From positions 3,412,001 through 3,476,000 of the forward strand of contig NC_079878.1 in the NCBI RefSeq assembly GCF_029227915.1: DNA of 64,000 nucleotides, written 5' to 3'. The translations under genes were made by a program, and so were the position numbers. Shown here one piece after another: positions 12,513 through 23,836 of the stretch (positions within the stretch are counted from its first letter, which is position 1; each line of letters begins with the position of its first letter). Source of the stretch: Hydractinia symbiolongicarpus (taxonomy: Eukaryota; Cnidaria; Hydrozoa; Anthoathecata; Hydractiniidae). The notes beneath the pieces are model-generated. The model worked only from the letters and a program-made list of their open reading frames with translations. It was not told the origin of the DNA and searched no databases.

Positions 12513-12524
12513 CCACTAAAACGC

Positions 12525-13944
12525 ATGAGACTTGTAGTATGCAGAAATGTTTTCATTTTTGATGAGACGCTTAATGAAAGTGGTTTAATCGCCGGCAAAC
12601 GAAAACCCGCGATTTCCCGTAAATCCCGGACTCGGCCGTATAGTCAAAAGTATACAAAGAAGGTACCCAGGGAGTAAACTCATTTCCCGAACAATTTTTT
12701 AAATTATTTTTTCATCACTAAAACGCATGAGACTTGTATTTTTTAGAAATGTTTTCATTTTTGATGAGACGCTTAATGAAAGTGGTTTAATCGCCGGCAA
12801 ACGAAAACCCGCGATTTCCCGTAAATCCCGGGCTTGGCCCGTACAGTCAAATGTATACAAAGAAAGTACCCTGTGAGTAAACTCATTTCCAAAACGATTT
12901 TTTAAATTATCTTTTCACCACTAAAACGCATGAGACTTGTAATTTTTAGAAATGTTTTCATTTTTGATGAGACGTTTAATGAAAGTGGTTTAATCGCCGG
13001 CAAACGAAAACCCGCGATTTCCCGTAAATCCTGGGCTTGGCCCGTATAGTCAAATGTATACAAAGAAAGTACCCTGTGAGTAAACTCATTTCCAAAACGA
13101 TTTTTTAAATTATCTTTTCACCACTAAAACGCATGAGACATGTAGTTTTCAAAAATGTTTTCATTTTTGATGAGACGCTGAATAAAAGAAGTTTAATCGC
13201 CGGCAAACGAAAACCCGCCATTTCCCGTAAACCCCGGACTCGGCCCGTATAGTCAAAAGTATACAAAGAAAGTACCCAGGGAGTAAACTCATTTCCCGAA
13301 CGATTTTTTAAATTATTTTTTCACCACTAAAGCGCATGGGACTTGTAGTTTTCAAAAATGTTTTCATTTTTGATGAGACGCTGAATAAAAGAAATTTAAT
13401 CGCCGGCAAACGAAAACCCGCCATTTCCCGTAAACCCAGGACTCGGCCCGTATAGTCAGAAGTATACAAAGAAAGTACCCAGGGAGTAAACTCATTTCCC
13501 GAACGATTTTTTAAAGTATCTTTTCACCACTAAAACGCATGAGACTTGTAGTTTTCAAAAATGTTTTCATTTTTGATGAGACGCTGAATAAAAGAAGTTT
13601 AATCGCCGGCAAACGAAAACCCGCCATTTCCCGTAAACCCCGGACTTGGCCCGTATAGTCAAAAGTATACAAAGAAAGTACCCAGGGAGTAAACTCATTT
13701 CCCGAACGATTTTTTAAATTATCTTTTCACCACTAAAACGCATGAGACATGTAGTTTTCAAAAATGTTTTCATTTTTGATGAGACGCTGAATAAAAGAAG
13801 TTTAATCGCCGGCAAACGAAAACCCGCCATTTCCCGTAAACATCGGACTCGGCCCGTATAGTCAAAAGTATACAGAGAAGGTACCCAGGGAGTAAACTCA
13901 TTTCCCGAACGATTTTTTAAATTATTTTTTCACCACTAAAACGC
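12525..13944 (+). repeat. 1420-bp seven-mer HOR, copy 1
   Basis: Order: Q, F, N, M, G (atggg with ttttcaaaaatg), A, M' (aacatcggactcgg). The unit is almost identical to copy 2, including private changes gtcagaagtatac and catcgg. Its last monomer ends cagagaaggtaccc, the tail of subtype I, so the duplication junction lies inside 13742-13944 where an M head meets an I tail. Confidence 0.8.
13539..13741 (+). repeat. Monomer subtype A (representative)
   Basis: Marks: ttttcaaaaatg, gctgaataaaagaag, cccgccatttcccgtaaac, gtcaaaagtatac and acccagggag. It is the commonest background form and occurs in all zones. A sub-lineage with tttccttttttgatgag (as at 10698, 16380, 18410, 22240 and 24852) always precedes subtype C. 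Confidence 0.75.
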
Positions 13945-15364
13945 ATGAGACTTGTAGTATGCAGAAATGTTTTCATTTTTGATGAGACGCTTAATGAAAG
14001 TGGTTTAATCGCCGGCAAACGAAAACCCGCGATTTCCCGTAAATCCCGGACTCGGCCGTATAGTCAAAAGTATACAAAGAAGGTACCCAGGGAGTAAACT
14101 CATTTCCCGAACAATTTTTTAAATTATTTTTTCATCACTAAAACGCATGAGACTTGTATTTTTTAGAAATGTTTTCATTTTTGATGAGACGCTTAATGAA
14201 AGTGGTTTAATCGCCGGCAAACGAAAACCCGCGATTTCCCGTAAATCCCGGGCTTGGCCCGTACAGTCAAATGTATACAAAGAAAGTACCCTGTGAGTAA
14301 ACTCATTTCCAAAACGATTTTTTAAATTATCTTTTCACCACTAAAACGCATGAGACTTGTAATTTTTAGAAATGTTTTCATTTTTGATGAGACGTTTAAT
14401 GAAAGTGGTTTAATCGCCGGCAAACGAAAACCCGCGATTTCCCGTAAATCCTGGGCTTGGCCCGTATAGTCAAATGTATACAAAGAAAGTACCCTGTGAG
14501 TAAACTCATTTCCAAAACGATTTTTTAAATTATCTTTTCACCACTAAAACGCATGAGACATGTAGTTTTCAAAAATGTTTTCATTTTTGATGAGACGCTG
14601 AATAAAAGAAGTTTAATCGCCGGCAAACGAAAACCCGCCATTTCCCGTAAACCCCGGACTCGGCCCGTATAGTCAAAAGTATACAAAGAAAGTACCCAGG
14701 GAGTAAACTCATTTCCCGAACGATTTTTTAAATTATTTTTTCACCACTAAAGCGCATGGGACTTGTAGTTTTCAAAAATGTTTTCATTTTTGATGAGACG
14801 CTGAATAAAAGAAATTTAATCGCCGGCAAACGAAAACCCGCCATTTCCCGTAAACCCATGACTCGGCCCGTATAGTCAGAAGTATACAAAGAAAGTACCC
14901 AGGGAGTAAACTCATTTCCCGAACGATTTTTTAAAGTATCTTTTCACCACTAAAACGCATGAGACTTGTAGTTTTCAAAAATGTTTTCATTTTTGATGAG
15001 ACGCTGAATAAAAGAAGTTTAATCGCCGGCAAACGAAAACCCGCCATTTCCCGTAAACCCCGGACTTGGCCCGTATAGTCAAAAGTATACAAAGAAAGTA
15101 CCCAGGGAGTAAACTCATTTCCCGAACGATTTTTTAAATTATCTTTTCACCACTAAAACGCATGAGACATGTAGTTTTCAAAAATGTTTTCATTTTTGAT
15201 GAGACGCTGAATAAAAGAAGTTTAATCGCCGGCAAACGAAAACCCGCCATTTCCCGTAAACATCGGACTCGGCCCGTATAGTCAAAAGTATACAAAAAAA
15301 GTACCCAGGGAGTAAACTCATTTCCCGAACGATTTTTTAAAATATTTTTTCACCACTAAAACGC
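13945..15364 (+). repeat. 1420-bp seven-mer HOR, copy 2
   Basis: Repeats copy 1 monomer for monomer at exactly +1420. I noticed one internal difference (cccatgac versus cccaggac). The last monomer has its own tail, tacaaaaaaagtaccc, in place of the I-type tail of copy 1. The high identity suggests a recent duplication. Confidence 0.8.
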
Positions 15365-15567
15365 ATGGGACTTGTAGTTTACAAAAATGTTTTCATTTTT
15401 GATGAGACTCTGAATAAAAGAAGTTTAATCGCCGGCAAACGAAAACCTGCGATTTCCCGTAAATCCCGGACTCAGCCCATATAGTCAGAAGTATACAAAG
15501 AAAGTACCCAGGGAGTAAACTCATTTTCCGAACGATTTTTTAAATTATTATTTCACCACTAAAGCCC
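15365..15567 (+). repeat. Monomer subtype C (representative)
   Basis: Marks: gcatgggacttgtagtttac, gagactctgaataaaag and cctgcgatttcc, often with cccatatag. The change of atgagac to atgggac removes the usual start mark. It recurs at 8265, 10901, 16583, 18613, 21428, 22443, 24040, 25055, 29313, 29896, 30708 and 37604. A ctctgactaaaag variant replaces it after 43 kb. Confidence 0.75.
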
Positions 15568-15889
15568 ATGAGACTTGTAGTTTTTAGAGGTGTTTTCATT
15601 TTTGATGAGACGCTGAATAAAAGAAGTTTAATCGCCGGCAAACGAAAACCCGCGACTTCCCGTAAATCCCGGATTCGGGCCGTATAGTCAAAAGTATACA
15701 AAGAAAGTACCCAGGGACTAAACTCATTTCCCGAACGATTTTTTAAATTATTTTTTCACCACTAAAACGCATGAGACTTGTAGTTTCCAGAAATGTTTTC
15801 ATTTTTGAGGAGACTCATAATGAAAGTGGTTTAATCGCCGGCAAACGAAAACCCGCGATTTCCCGTAAATCCCGGGCTTGGCCCGTATA

Positions 15890-17406
15890 ATCGAATGCAT
15901 ACAAAGAAAGTACCCAGGAAGTAAACTCATTTCCCGAACGATTTTTTAAATTATTATTGAACCACTAAAGCCCATGAGACTTGTAGTTTTTAAAAATGTT
16001 TTCATTTTTGATGAGACGCTGAATAAAAGAAGTTTAATCGCCGGCAAACGAAAACCCGCGACTTCCCGTAAATCCCCGACTCGGCCCGTATAGTCAAAAG
16101 TATACAAAGAAAGTACCCAGGGAGTAAACTCATTTCCCGAACGATTTTTTAAATTATTTTTTCACCACTAAAACGCATGAGACCTGTAGTTTTCAGAAAT
16201 CTTTTCATTTTTGATGAGACGCTTAATGAAAGTGGTTTAATCGCCGGCAAACGAAAACCCGCGATTTTCCGTAAATCCCGGGCTTGGCCCGTATAGTCGA
16301 ATGTATACAAAGAAAGTACCCTGTGAGTAAAGTCATTTCCAAAACGATTTTTTTAAGTATCTTTTCACCACTAAAACGCATGAGACTTGTAGTTTTCAAA
16401 AATGTTTCCTTTTTTGATGAGACGCTGAATAAAAGAAGTTTAATCGCCGGCAAACGAAAACCCGCCATTTCCCGTAAACCCCGGACTCGGCCCGTATAGT
16501 CAAAAGTATACAAAGAAAGTACCCAGGGAGTAAACTCATTTCCCGAACGATTTTTTAAATTATTTTTTCACCACTAAAACGCATGGGACTTGTAGTTTAC
16601 AAAAATGTTTTCATTTTTGATGAGACTCTGAATAAAAGAAGTTTAATCGCCGGAAAACAAAAACCTGCGATTTCCCGTAAATCCCGGACTCGGCCCGTAT
16701 AGTCAAAAGTATACAAAGAAAGTACCCAGGGAGTAAACTCATTTCCCGAACGATTTTTTAAATTATTATTTCACCACTAAAGCCCATGAGACTTGTAGTT
16801 TTTAAAAATGTTTTCATTTTTGATGAGACGCTGAATAAAAGAAGTTTAATCGCCGGCAAACGAAAACCCGCGACTTCCCGTAAATCCCGGATTCGGGCCG
16901 TATAGTCAAAAGTATACAAAGAAAGTACCCAAGGACTAAACTCATTTCCCGAACGATTTTTTAAATTTTTATTTAACCACTAAAGCCCATGAGACTTGTA
17001 GTTTTTAAAAATGTTTTCATTTTTGATGAGACGCTGAATAAAAGAAGTTTAATCGCCCGCAAACGAAAACCCGCGAATTCCCGTAAATCCCGGACTGGGC
17101 CCGTATATTCAAAAGTATACAAAGAAAGTACCCAGGGAGTAAACTCATTTCTCGAACGATTTTTTAATTTATTTTTTCACCACTAAAACGCATGAGACTT
17201 ATAGTTTTCAAAAGTGTTTTCATTTTTGTTGAGACGCTGAATAAAAGAAGTTTAATCGCCGGCAAACGAAAACCCGCGATTTCCCGTAAATCCCGGACTC
17301 GGCCCGTATAGTCAAAAGTATACAGAGAAGGTACCCAGGAAGTAAACTCATTTCCCGAACGATTTTTTAAATTATTTTTTCACCACTAAAACGCATGAGA
17401 CTTGTA
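15890..17406 (+). repeat. Segment repeated at +2030 bp, copy 1
   Basis: Starts in the tail of the B unit (gtataatcgaatgc), then K (preceded by the rare attattgaacc), P, A(tttcc), C, E, a cgcccgc/D chimera at 16989, and I. The same order and most private changes reappear 2030 bp (ten monomers) later. After this copy the array goes to F, N, N, whereas copy 2 goes to Q, so the downstream junctions differ. Confidence 0.75.
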
Positions 17407-17919
17407 TTTTTTAGAAATGTTTTCATTTTTGATGAGACGCTTAATGAAAGTGGTTTAATCGCCGGCAAACGAAAACCCGCGATTTCCCGTAAATCCCGGG
17501 CTTGGCCCGTACAGTCAAATGTATACAAAGAAAGTACCCTGTGAGTAAACTCATTTCCAAAACAATTTTTTAAATTATCTTTTCACGACTAAAACGCATG
17601 AGACTTGTAATTTTTAGAAATGTTTTCATTTTTGATGAGACGTTTAATGAAAGTGGTTTAATCGCCGGCAAACGAAAACCCGCGATTTCCCGTAAATCCC
17701 GGGCTTGGCCCGTACAGTCAAATGTATACAAAGAAAGTACCCTGTGAGTAAACTCATTTCCAAAACGATTTTTTAAATTATCTTTTCACCACTAAAACGC
17801 ATGAGACTTGTAATTTTTAGAAATGTTTTCATTTTTGATGAGACGTTTAATGAAAGTGGTTTAATCGCCGGCAAACGAAAACCCGCGATTTCCCGTAAAT
17901 CCCGGGCTTGGCCCGTATA

Positions 17920-19436
17920 ATCGAATGCATACAAAGAAAGTACCCAGGAAGTAAACTCATTTCCCGAACGATTTTTTAAATTATTATTGAACCACTAAAG
18001 CCCATGAGACTTGTAGTTTTTAAAAATGTTTTCATTTTTGATGAGACGCTGAATAAAAGAAGTTTAATCGCCGGCAAACGAAAACCCGCGACTTCCCGTA
18101 AATCCCCGACTCGGCCCGTATAGTCAAAAGTATACAAAGAAAGTACCCAGGGAGTAAACTCATTTTCCGAACGATTTTTTAAATTATTTTTTCACCACTA
18201 AAACGCATGAGACCTGTAGTTTTCAGAAATGTTTTCATTTTTGATGAGACGCTTAATGAAAGTGGTTTAATCGCCGGCAAACGAAAACCCGCGATTTTCC
18301 GTAAATCCCGGGCTTGGCCCGTATAGTCGAATGTATACAAAGAAAGTACCCTGTGAGTAAACTCATTTCCAAAACGATTTTTTAAAGTATCTTTTCACCA
18401 CTAAAACGCATGAGACTTGTAGTTTTCAAAAATGTTTCCTTTTTTGATGAGACGCTGAATAAAAGAAGTTTAATCGCCGGCAAACGAAAACCCGCCATTT
18501 CCCGTAAACCCCGGACTCGGCCCGTATAGTCAAAAGTATACAAAGAAAGTACCCAGGGAGTAAACTCATTTCCCGAACGATTTTTTAAATTATTTTTTCA
18601 CCACTAAAACGCATGGGACTTGTAGTTTACAAAAATGTTTTCATTTTTGATGAGACTCTGAATAAAAGAAGTTTAATCGCCGGCAAACAAAAACCTGCGA
18701 TTTCCCGTAAATCCCGGACTCGGCCGGTATAGTCAAAAGTATACAAAGAAAGTACCCAGGGAGTAAACTCATTTCCCGAACGATTTTTTAAATTATTATT
18801 TCACCACTAAAGCCCATGAGACTTGTAGTTTTTAGAAATGTTTTCATTTTTGATGAGACGCTGAATAAAAGAAGTTTAATCGCCGGCAAACGAAAACCCG
18901 CGACTTCCCGTAAATCCCGGATTCGGGCCGTATAGTCAAAAGTATACAAAGAAAGTACCCAAGGACTAAACTCATTTCCCGAACGATTTTTTAAATTTTT
19001 ATTTAACCACTAAAGCCCATGAGACTTGTAGTTTTTAAAAATGTTTTCATTTTTGATGAGACGCTGAATAAAAGAAGTTTAATCGCCCGCAAACGAAAAC
19101 CCGCGAATTCCCGTAAATCCCGGACTGGGCCCGTATATTCAAAAGTATACAAAGAAAGTACCCAGGGAGTAAACTCATTTCTCGAACGATTTTTTAATTT
19201 ATTTTTTCACCACTAAAACGCATGAGACTTATAGTTTTCAAAAGTGTTTTCATTTTTGTTGAGACGCTGAATAAAAGAAGTTTAATCGCCGGCAAACGAA
19301 AACCCGCGATTTCCCGTAAATCCCGGACTCGGCCCGTATAGTCAAAAGTATACAGAGAAGGTACCCAGGAAGTAAACTCATTTCCCGAACGATTTTTTAA
19401 ATTATTTTTTCACCACTAAAACGCATGAGACTTGTA
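17920..19436 (+). repeat. Segment repeated at +2030 bp, copy 2
   Basis: Shares attattgaacc, the cgcccgcaaacg change and aaggactaaac with copy 1. It enters through an N head at 17801 joined to the B tail (gtataatcgaatgc), a clear chimeric monomer, and is followed by Q at 19425. Confidence 0.75.
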
Positions 19437-19829
19437 GTATGCAGAAATGTTTTCATTTTTGATGAGACGCTTAATGAAAGTGGTTTAATCGCCGGCAAAC
19501 GAAAACCCGCGATTTCCCGTAAATCCCGGACTCGGCCGTATAGTCAAAAGTATACAAAGAAGGTACCCAGGGAGTAAACTCATTTCCCGAACAATTTTTT
19601 AAATTATTTTTTCATCACTAAAACGCATGAGACTTGTATTTTTTAGAAATGTTTTCATTTTTGATGAGACGCTTAATGAAAGTGGTTTAATCGCCGGCAA
19701 ACGAAAACCCGCGATTTCCCGTAAATCCCGGGCTTGGCCCGTACAGTCAAATGTATACAAAGAAAGTACCCTGTGAGTAAACTCATTTCCAAAACGATTT
19801 TTTAAATTATCTTTTCACGACTAAAACGC

Positions 19830-20844
19830 ATGAGACTTGTAATTTATAGAAATGTTTTCATTTTTGATGAGACGTTTAATGAAAGTGGTTTAATCGCCGG
19901 CAAACGAAAACCCGCGATTTCCCGTAAATCCCGGGCTTGGCCCGTACAGTCAAATGTATACAAAGAAAGTACCCTGTGAGTAAACTCATTTCCAAAACGA
20001 TTTTTTAAATTATCTTTTCACCACTAAAACGCATGAGACTTGTAATTTTTAGAAATGTTTTCATTTTTGATGAGACGTTTAATGAAAGTGGTTTAATCGC
20101 CGGCAAACGAAAACCCGCGATTTCCCGTAAATCCCGGGCTTGGCCCGTACAGTCAAATGTATACAAAGAAAGTACCCTGTGAGTAAACTCATTTCCAAAA
20201 CGATTTTTTAAATTATCTTTTCACGACTAAAACGCATGAGACTTGTAATTTATAGAAATGTTTTCATTTTTGATGAGACGTTTAATGAAAGTGGTTTAAT
20301 CGCCGGCAAACGAAAACCCGCGATTTCCCGTAAATCCCGGGCTTGGCCCGTACAGTCAAATGTATACAAAGAAAGTACCCTGTGAGTAAACTCATTTCCA
20401 AAACGATTTTTTAAATTATCTTTTCACCACTAAAACGCATGAGACTTGTAATTTTTAGAAATGTTTTCATTTTTGATGAGACGTTTAATGAAAGTGGTTT
20501 AATCGCCGGCAAACGAAAACCCGCGATTTCCCGTAAATCCCGGGCTTGGCCCGTACAGTCAAATGTATACAAAGAAAGTACCCTGTGAGTAAACTCATTT
20601 CCAAAACGATTTTTTAAATTATCTTTTCACCACTAAAACGCATGAGACTTGTAATTTTTAGAAATGTTTTCATTTTTGATGAGACGTTTAATGAAAGTGG
20701 TTTAATCGCCGGCAAACGAAAACCCGCGATTTCCCGTAAATCCTGGGCTTGGCCCGTATAGTCAAATGTATACAAAGAAAGTACCCTGTGAGTAAACTCA
20801 TTTCCAAAACGATTTTTTAAATTATCTTTTCACCACTAAAACGC
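19830..20844 (+). repeat. Run of N monomers with 406-bp dimer period
   Basis: Five consecutive N-type monomers start at 19830, 20033, 20236, 20439 and 20642. Those at 19830 and 20236 share cacgactaaaacgc and aatttatagaaatg, and those at 20033 and 20439 share the ordinary forms, so the local unit is a 406-bp dimer. The fifth has the tcctggg form and leads into M. Confidence 0.75.
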
Positions 20845-23456
20845 ATGAGACATGTAGTTTTCAAAAATGTTTTCATTTTTGATGAGACGCTGAATAAAAG
20901 AAGTTTAATCGCCGGCAAACGAAAACCCGCCATTTCCCGTAAACCCCGGACTCGGCCCGTATAGTCAAAAGTATACAAAGAAAGTACCAAGGGAGTAAAC
21001 TCATTTCCCGAACGATTTTTTAAAGTATCTTTTCACCACTAAAACGCATGAGACTTGTAGTTTTCAAAAATGTTTTCATTTTTGATGAGACGCTGAATAA
21101 AAGAAGTTTAATCGCCGGCAAACAAAAACCCGCCCGTATAGTCAAAAGTATATAAAGAAAGTACCCAGGGAGTAAACTCATTTCCAAAACGATTTTTTAA
21201 AGTATCTTTTCACCACTAAAACGCATGAGACTTGTAGTTTTCAAAAATGTTTTCATTTTTGATGAGACGCTGAATAAAAGAAGTTTAATCGCCGGCAAAC
21301 GAAAACCCGCCATTTCCCGTAAACGTCGGACTCGGCCCGTATAGTCAAAAGTATACAAAGAAAGTACCCAGGGAGTAAACTCATTTCCCGAACGATTTTT
21401 TAAATTATTTTTTCACCACTAAAACGCATGGGACTTGTAGTTTACAAAAATGTTTTCATTTTTGATGAGACTCTGAATAAAAGAAGTTTAATCGCCGGCA
21501 AACGAAAACCTGCGATTTCCCGTAAATCCCGGACTCGGCCCATATAGTCAAAAGTATACAAAGAAAGTACCCAGGGAGTAAACTCATTTTCCGAACAATT
21601 TTTTAAATTATTATTTCACCACTAAAGCCCATGAGACTTGTAGTTTTCAGAAATGTTTTCATTTTTGATGAGACTCCTAATGAAAGTGGTTTAATCGCCG
21701 GCAAACGAAAACCTGCGATTTCCCGTAAATCCCGGGCTTGGCCTGTATAATCGAATGCATACAAAGAAAGTACCCAGGAAGTAAACTCATTTCCCGAACG
21801 ATTTTTTAAATTATTATTTAACCACTAAAGCCCATGAGACTTGTAGTTTTTAAAAATGTTTTCATTTTTGATGAGACGCTGAATAAAAGAAGTTTAATCG
21901 CCGGCAAACGAAAACCCGCGACTTCCCGTAAATCCCCGACTCGGCCCGTATAGTCAAAAGTATACAAAGAAAGTACCCAGGGAGTAAACTCATTTCCCGA
22001 ACGATTTTTTAAATTATTTTTTCACCACTAAAACGCATGAGACCTGTAGTTTTCAGAAATGTTTTCATTTTTGATGAGACGCTTGATGAAAGTGGTTTAA
22101 TCGCCGGCAAACGAAAACCCGCGATTTTCCGTAAATCCCGGGCTTGGCCCGTATAGTCGAATGTATACAAAGAAAGTACCCTGTGAGTAAACTCATTTCC
22201 TAAACGATTTTTTAAAGTATCTTTTCACCACTAAAACGCATGAGACTTGTAGTTTTCAAAAATGTTTCCTTTTTTGATGAGACGCTGAATAAAAGAAGTT
22301 TAATCGCCGGCAAAGGAAAACCTGCCATTTCCCGTAAACCCCGGACTCGGCCCGTATAGTCAAAAGTATACAAAGAAAGTACCCAGGGAGTAAACTCATT
22401 TCCCGAACGATTTTTTAAATTATTTTTTCACCACTAAAACGCATGGGACTTGTAGTTTACAAAAATGTTTTCATTTTTGATGAGACTCTGAATAAAAGAA
22501 GTTTAATCGCCGGCAAACGAAAACCTGCGATTTCCCGTAAATCCCGGACTCGGCCCGTATAGTCAAAAGTATACAAAGAAAGTACCCAGGGAGTAAACTC
22601 ATTTCCCGAACGATTTTTTAAATTATTATTTCACCACTAAAGCCCATGAGACTTGTAGTTTTTAGAAATGTTTTCATTTTTGATGAGACGCTGAATAAAA
22701 GAAGTTTAATCGCCGGCAAATGAAAACCCGCGAATTCCCGTAAATCCCCGACTCGGCCCGTATAGTCAAAAGTATACAAAGAAAGTACCCAGGGAGTAAA
22801 CTCATTTCCCGAACGATTTTTTAAATTATTTTTTCACCACTAAAACGCATGAGACCTGTAGTTTTAAGAAATGTTTTCATTTTTGATGCGACGCTGAATA
22901 AAAGAAGTTTAATCGCCGGCACACGAAAACCCGCGATTTCCCGTAAATCCCAGACTGGGCCCGTATATTCAAAAGTATACAAAGAAAGTACCCAGGGAGT
23001 AAACTCATTTCTCGAACGATTTTTTAAATTATTTTTTCACCACTAAAACGCATGAGACTTATAGTTTTCAAAAGTGTTTTTATTTTTGTTGAGACGCTGA
23101 ATAAAAGAAGTTTAATCGCCGGCAAACGAAAACCCGCGATTTCCCGTAAATCCCGGACTCGGCCCGTATAGTCAAAAGTATACAGAGAAGGTACCCAGGG
23201 AGTAAACTCATTTCCCGAACGATTTTTTAAATTATTTTTTCACCACTAAAACGCATGAGACTTGTAGTATGCAGAAATGTTTTCATTTTTGATGAGACGC
23301 TTAATGAAAGTGGTTTAATCGCCGGCAAACGAAAACCCGCGATTTCCCGTAAATCCCGGACTCGGCCGTATAGTCAAAAGTATACAAAGAAGGTACCCAG
23401 GGAGTAAACTCATTTCCCGAACAGTTTTTTAAATTATTTTTTCATCACTAAAACGC
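20845..23456 (+). repeat. 2612-bp thirteen-mer HOR, copy 1
   Basis: Order: M, truncated A (177 bp), A (aacgtcgg), C, B (ctcctaatg), K, P (cttgatg), A (tttcc, aaaggaaaacc), C, E (aattcc), D, I, Q. The length equals 13 x 203 minus 26 (truncated unit) minus 1 (Q unit). Starts at M 20845 and recurs at 23457. Confidence 0.85.
21048..21224 (+). repeat. 177-bp truncated monomer 1
   Basis: The sequence runs acccgcccgtatag, lacking 26 bp between two CCCG elements. It also carries tatataaagaaag. The deletion ends at short CCCG direct repeats, consistent with slippage or microhomology-mediated loss (inference). Confidence 0.85.
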
Positions 23457-23659
23457 ATGAGACATGTAGTTTTCAAAAATGTTTTCATTTTTGATGAGAC
23501 GCTGAATAAAAGAAGTTTAATCGCCGGCAAACGAAAACCCGCCATTTCCCGTAAACCCCGGACTCGGCCCGTATAGTCAAAAGTATACAAAGAAAGTACC
23601 AAGGGAGTAAACTCATTTCCCGAACGATTTTTTAAAGTATCTTTTCACCACTAAAACGC

Positions 23660-23836
23660 ATGAGACTTGTAGTTTTCAAAAATGTTTTCATTTTTGATGA
23701 GACGCTGAATAAAAGAAGTTTAATCGCCGGCAAACAAAAACCCGCCCGTATAGTCAAAAGTATATAAAGAAAGTACCCAGGGAGTAAACTCATTTCCAAA
23801 ACGATTTTTTAAAGTATCTTTTCACCACTAAAACGC
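23660..23836 (+). repeat. 177-bp truncated monomer 2
   Basis: Same 26-bp loss and same tatataaagaaag mark as at 21048, at +2612. It was inherited with the HOR unit. Confidence 0.85.

Larger units (their letters stand above)
8873..12524 (+). repeat. Satellite with D-I-Q series, HOR transition zone
   Basis: Order: B 8873, K, P, an A/E chimera at 9482, an aattccc unit, D 9887, I, Q 10293, P, A(tttcc), C, E, D 11307, an I/F chimera at 11510, N, M, D 12119, I 12322. D at 11307 lies 1420 bp from D at 9887. The I/F chimera has the cttatag head and the gtacagtcaaatg tail. Confidence 0.7.
12322..12524 (+). repeat. Representative full monomer (203 bp), I subtype
   Basis: A typical unit. From its start it holds: an atgagac mark; a T-tract/A-tract stretch; gatgagacgctgaataaaag; the palindrome gccggc; a GC-rich core with four CCCG elements; the palindrome gtatac; gtacccagggagtaaactc; tttcccgaacg; and an AT-rich stretch ending ttttttcaccactaaaacgc. 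This copy has cttatag after the start mark and cagagaaggtaccc near the end, which define subtype I. Subtype I follows subtype D in most places where both occur. Confidence 0.9.

Noticed and set aside
16223-16513. Overlapping 96-codon minus-strand and 71-codon plus-strand frames
   Set aside because: Both strands of the same repeat are open at once, as expected from a stop-poor monomer. A similar pair occurs at 60205-60495. No sign of coding constraint.
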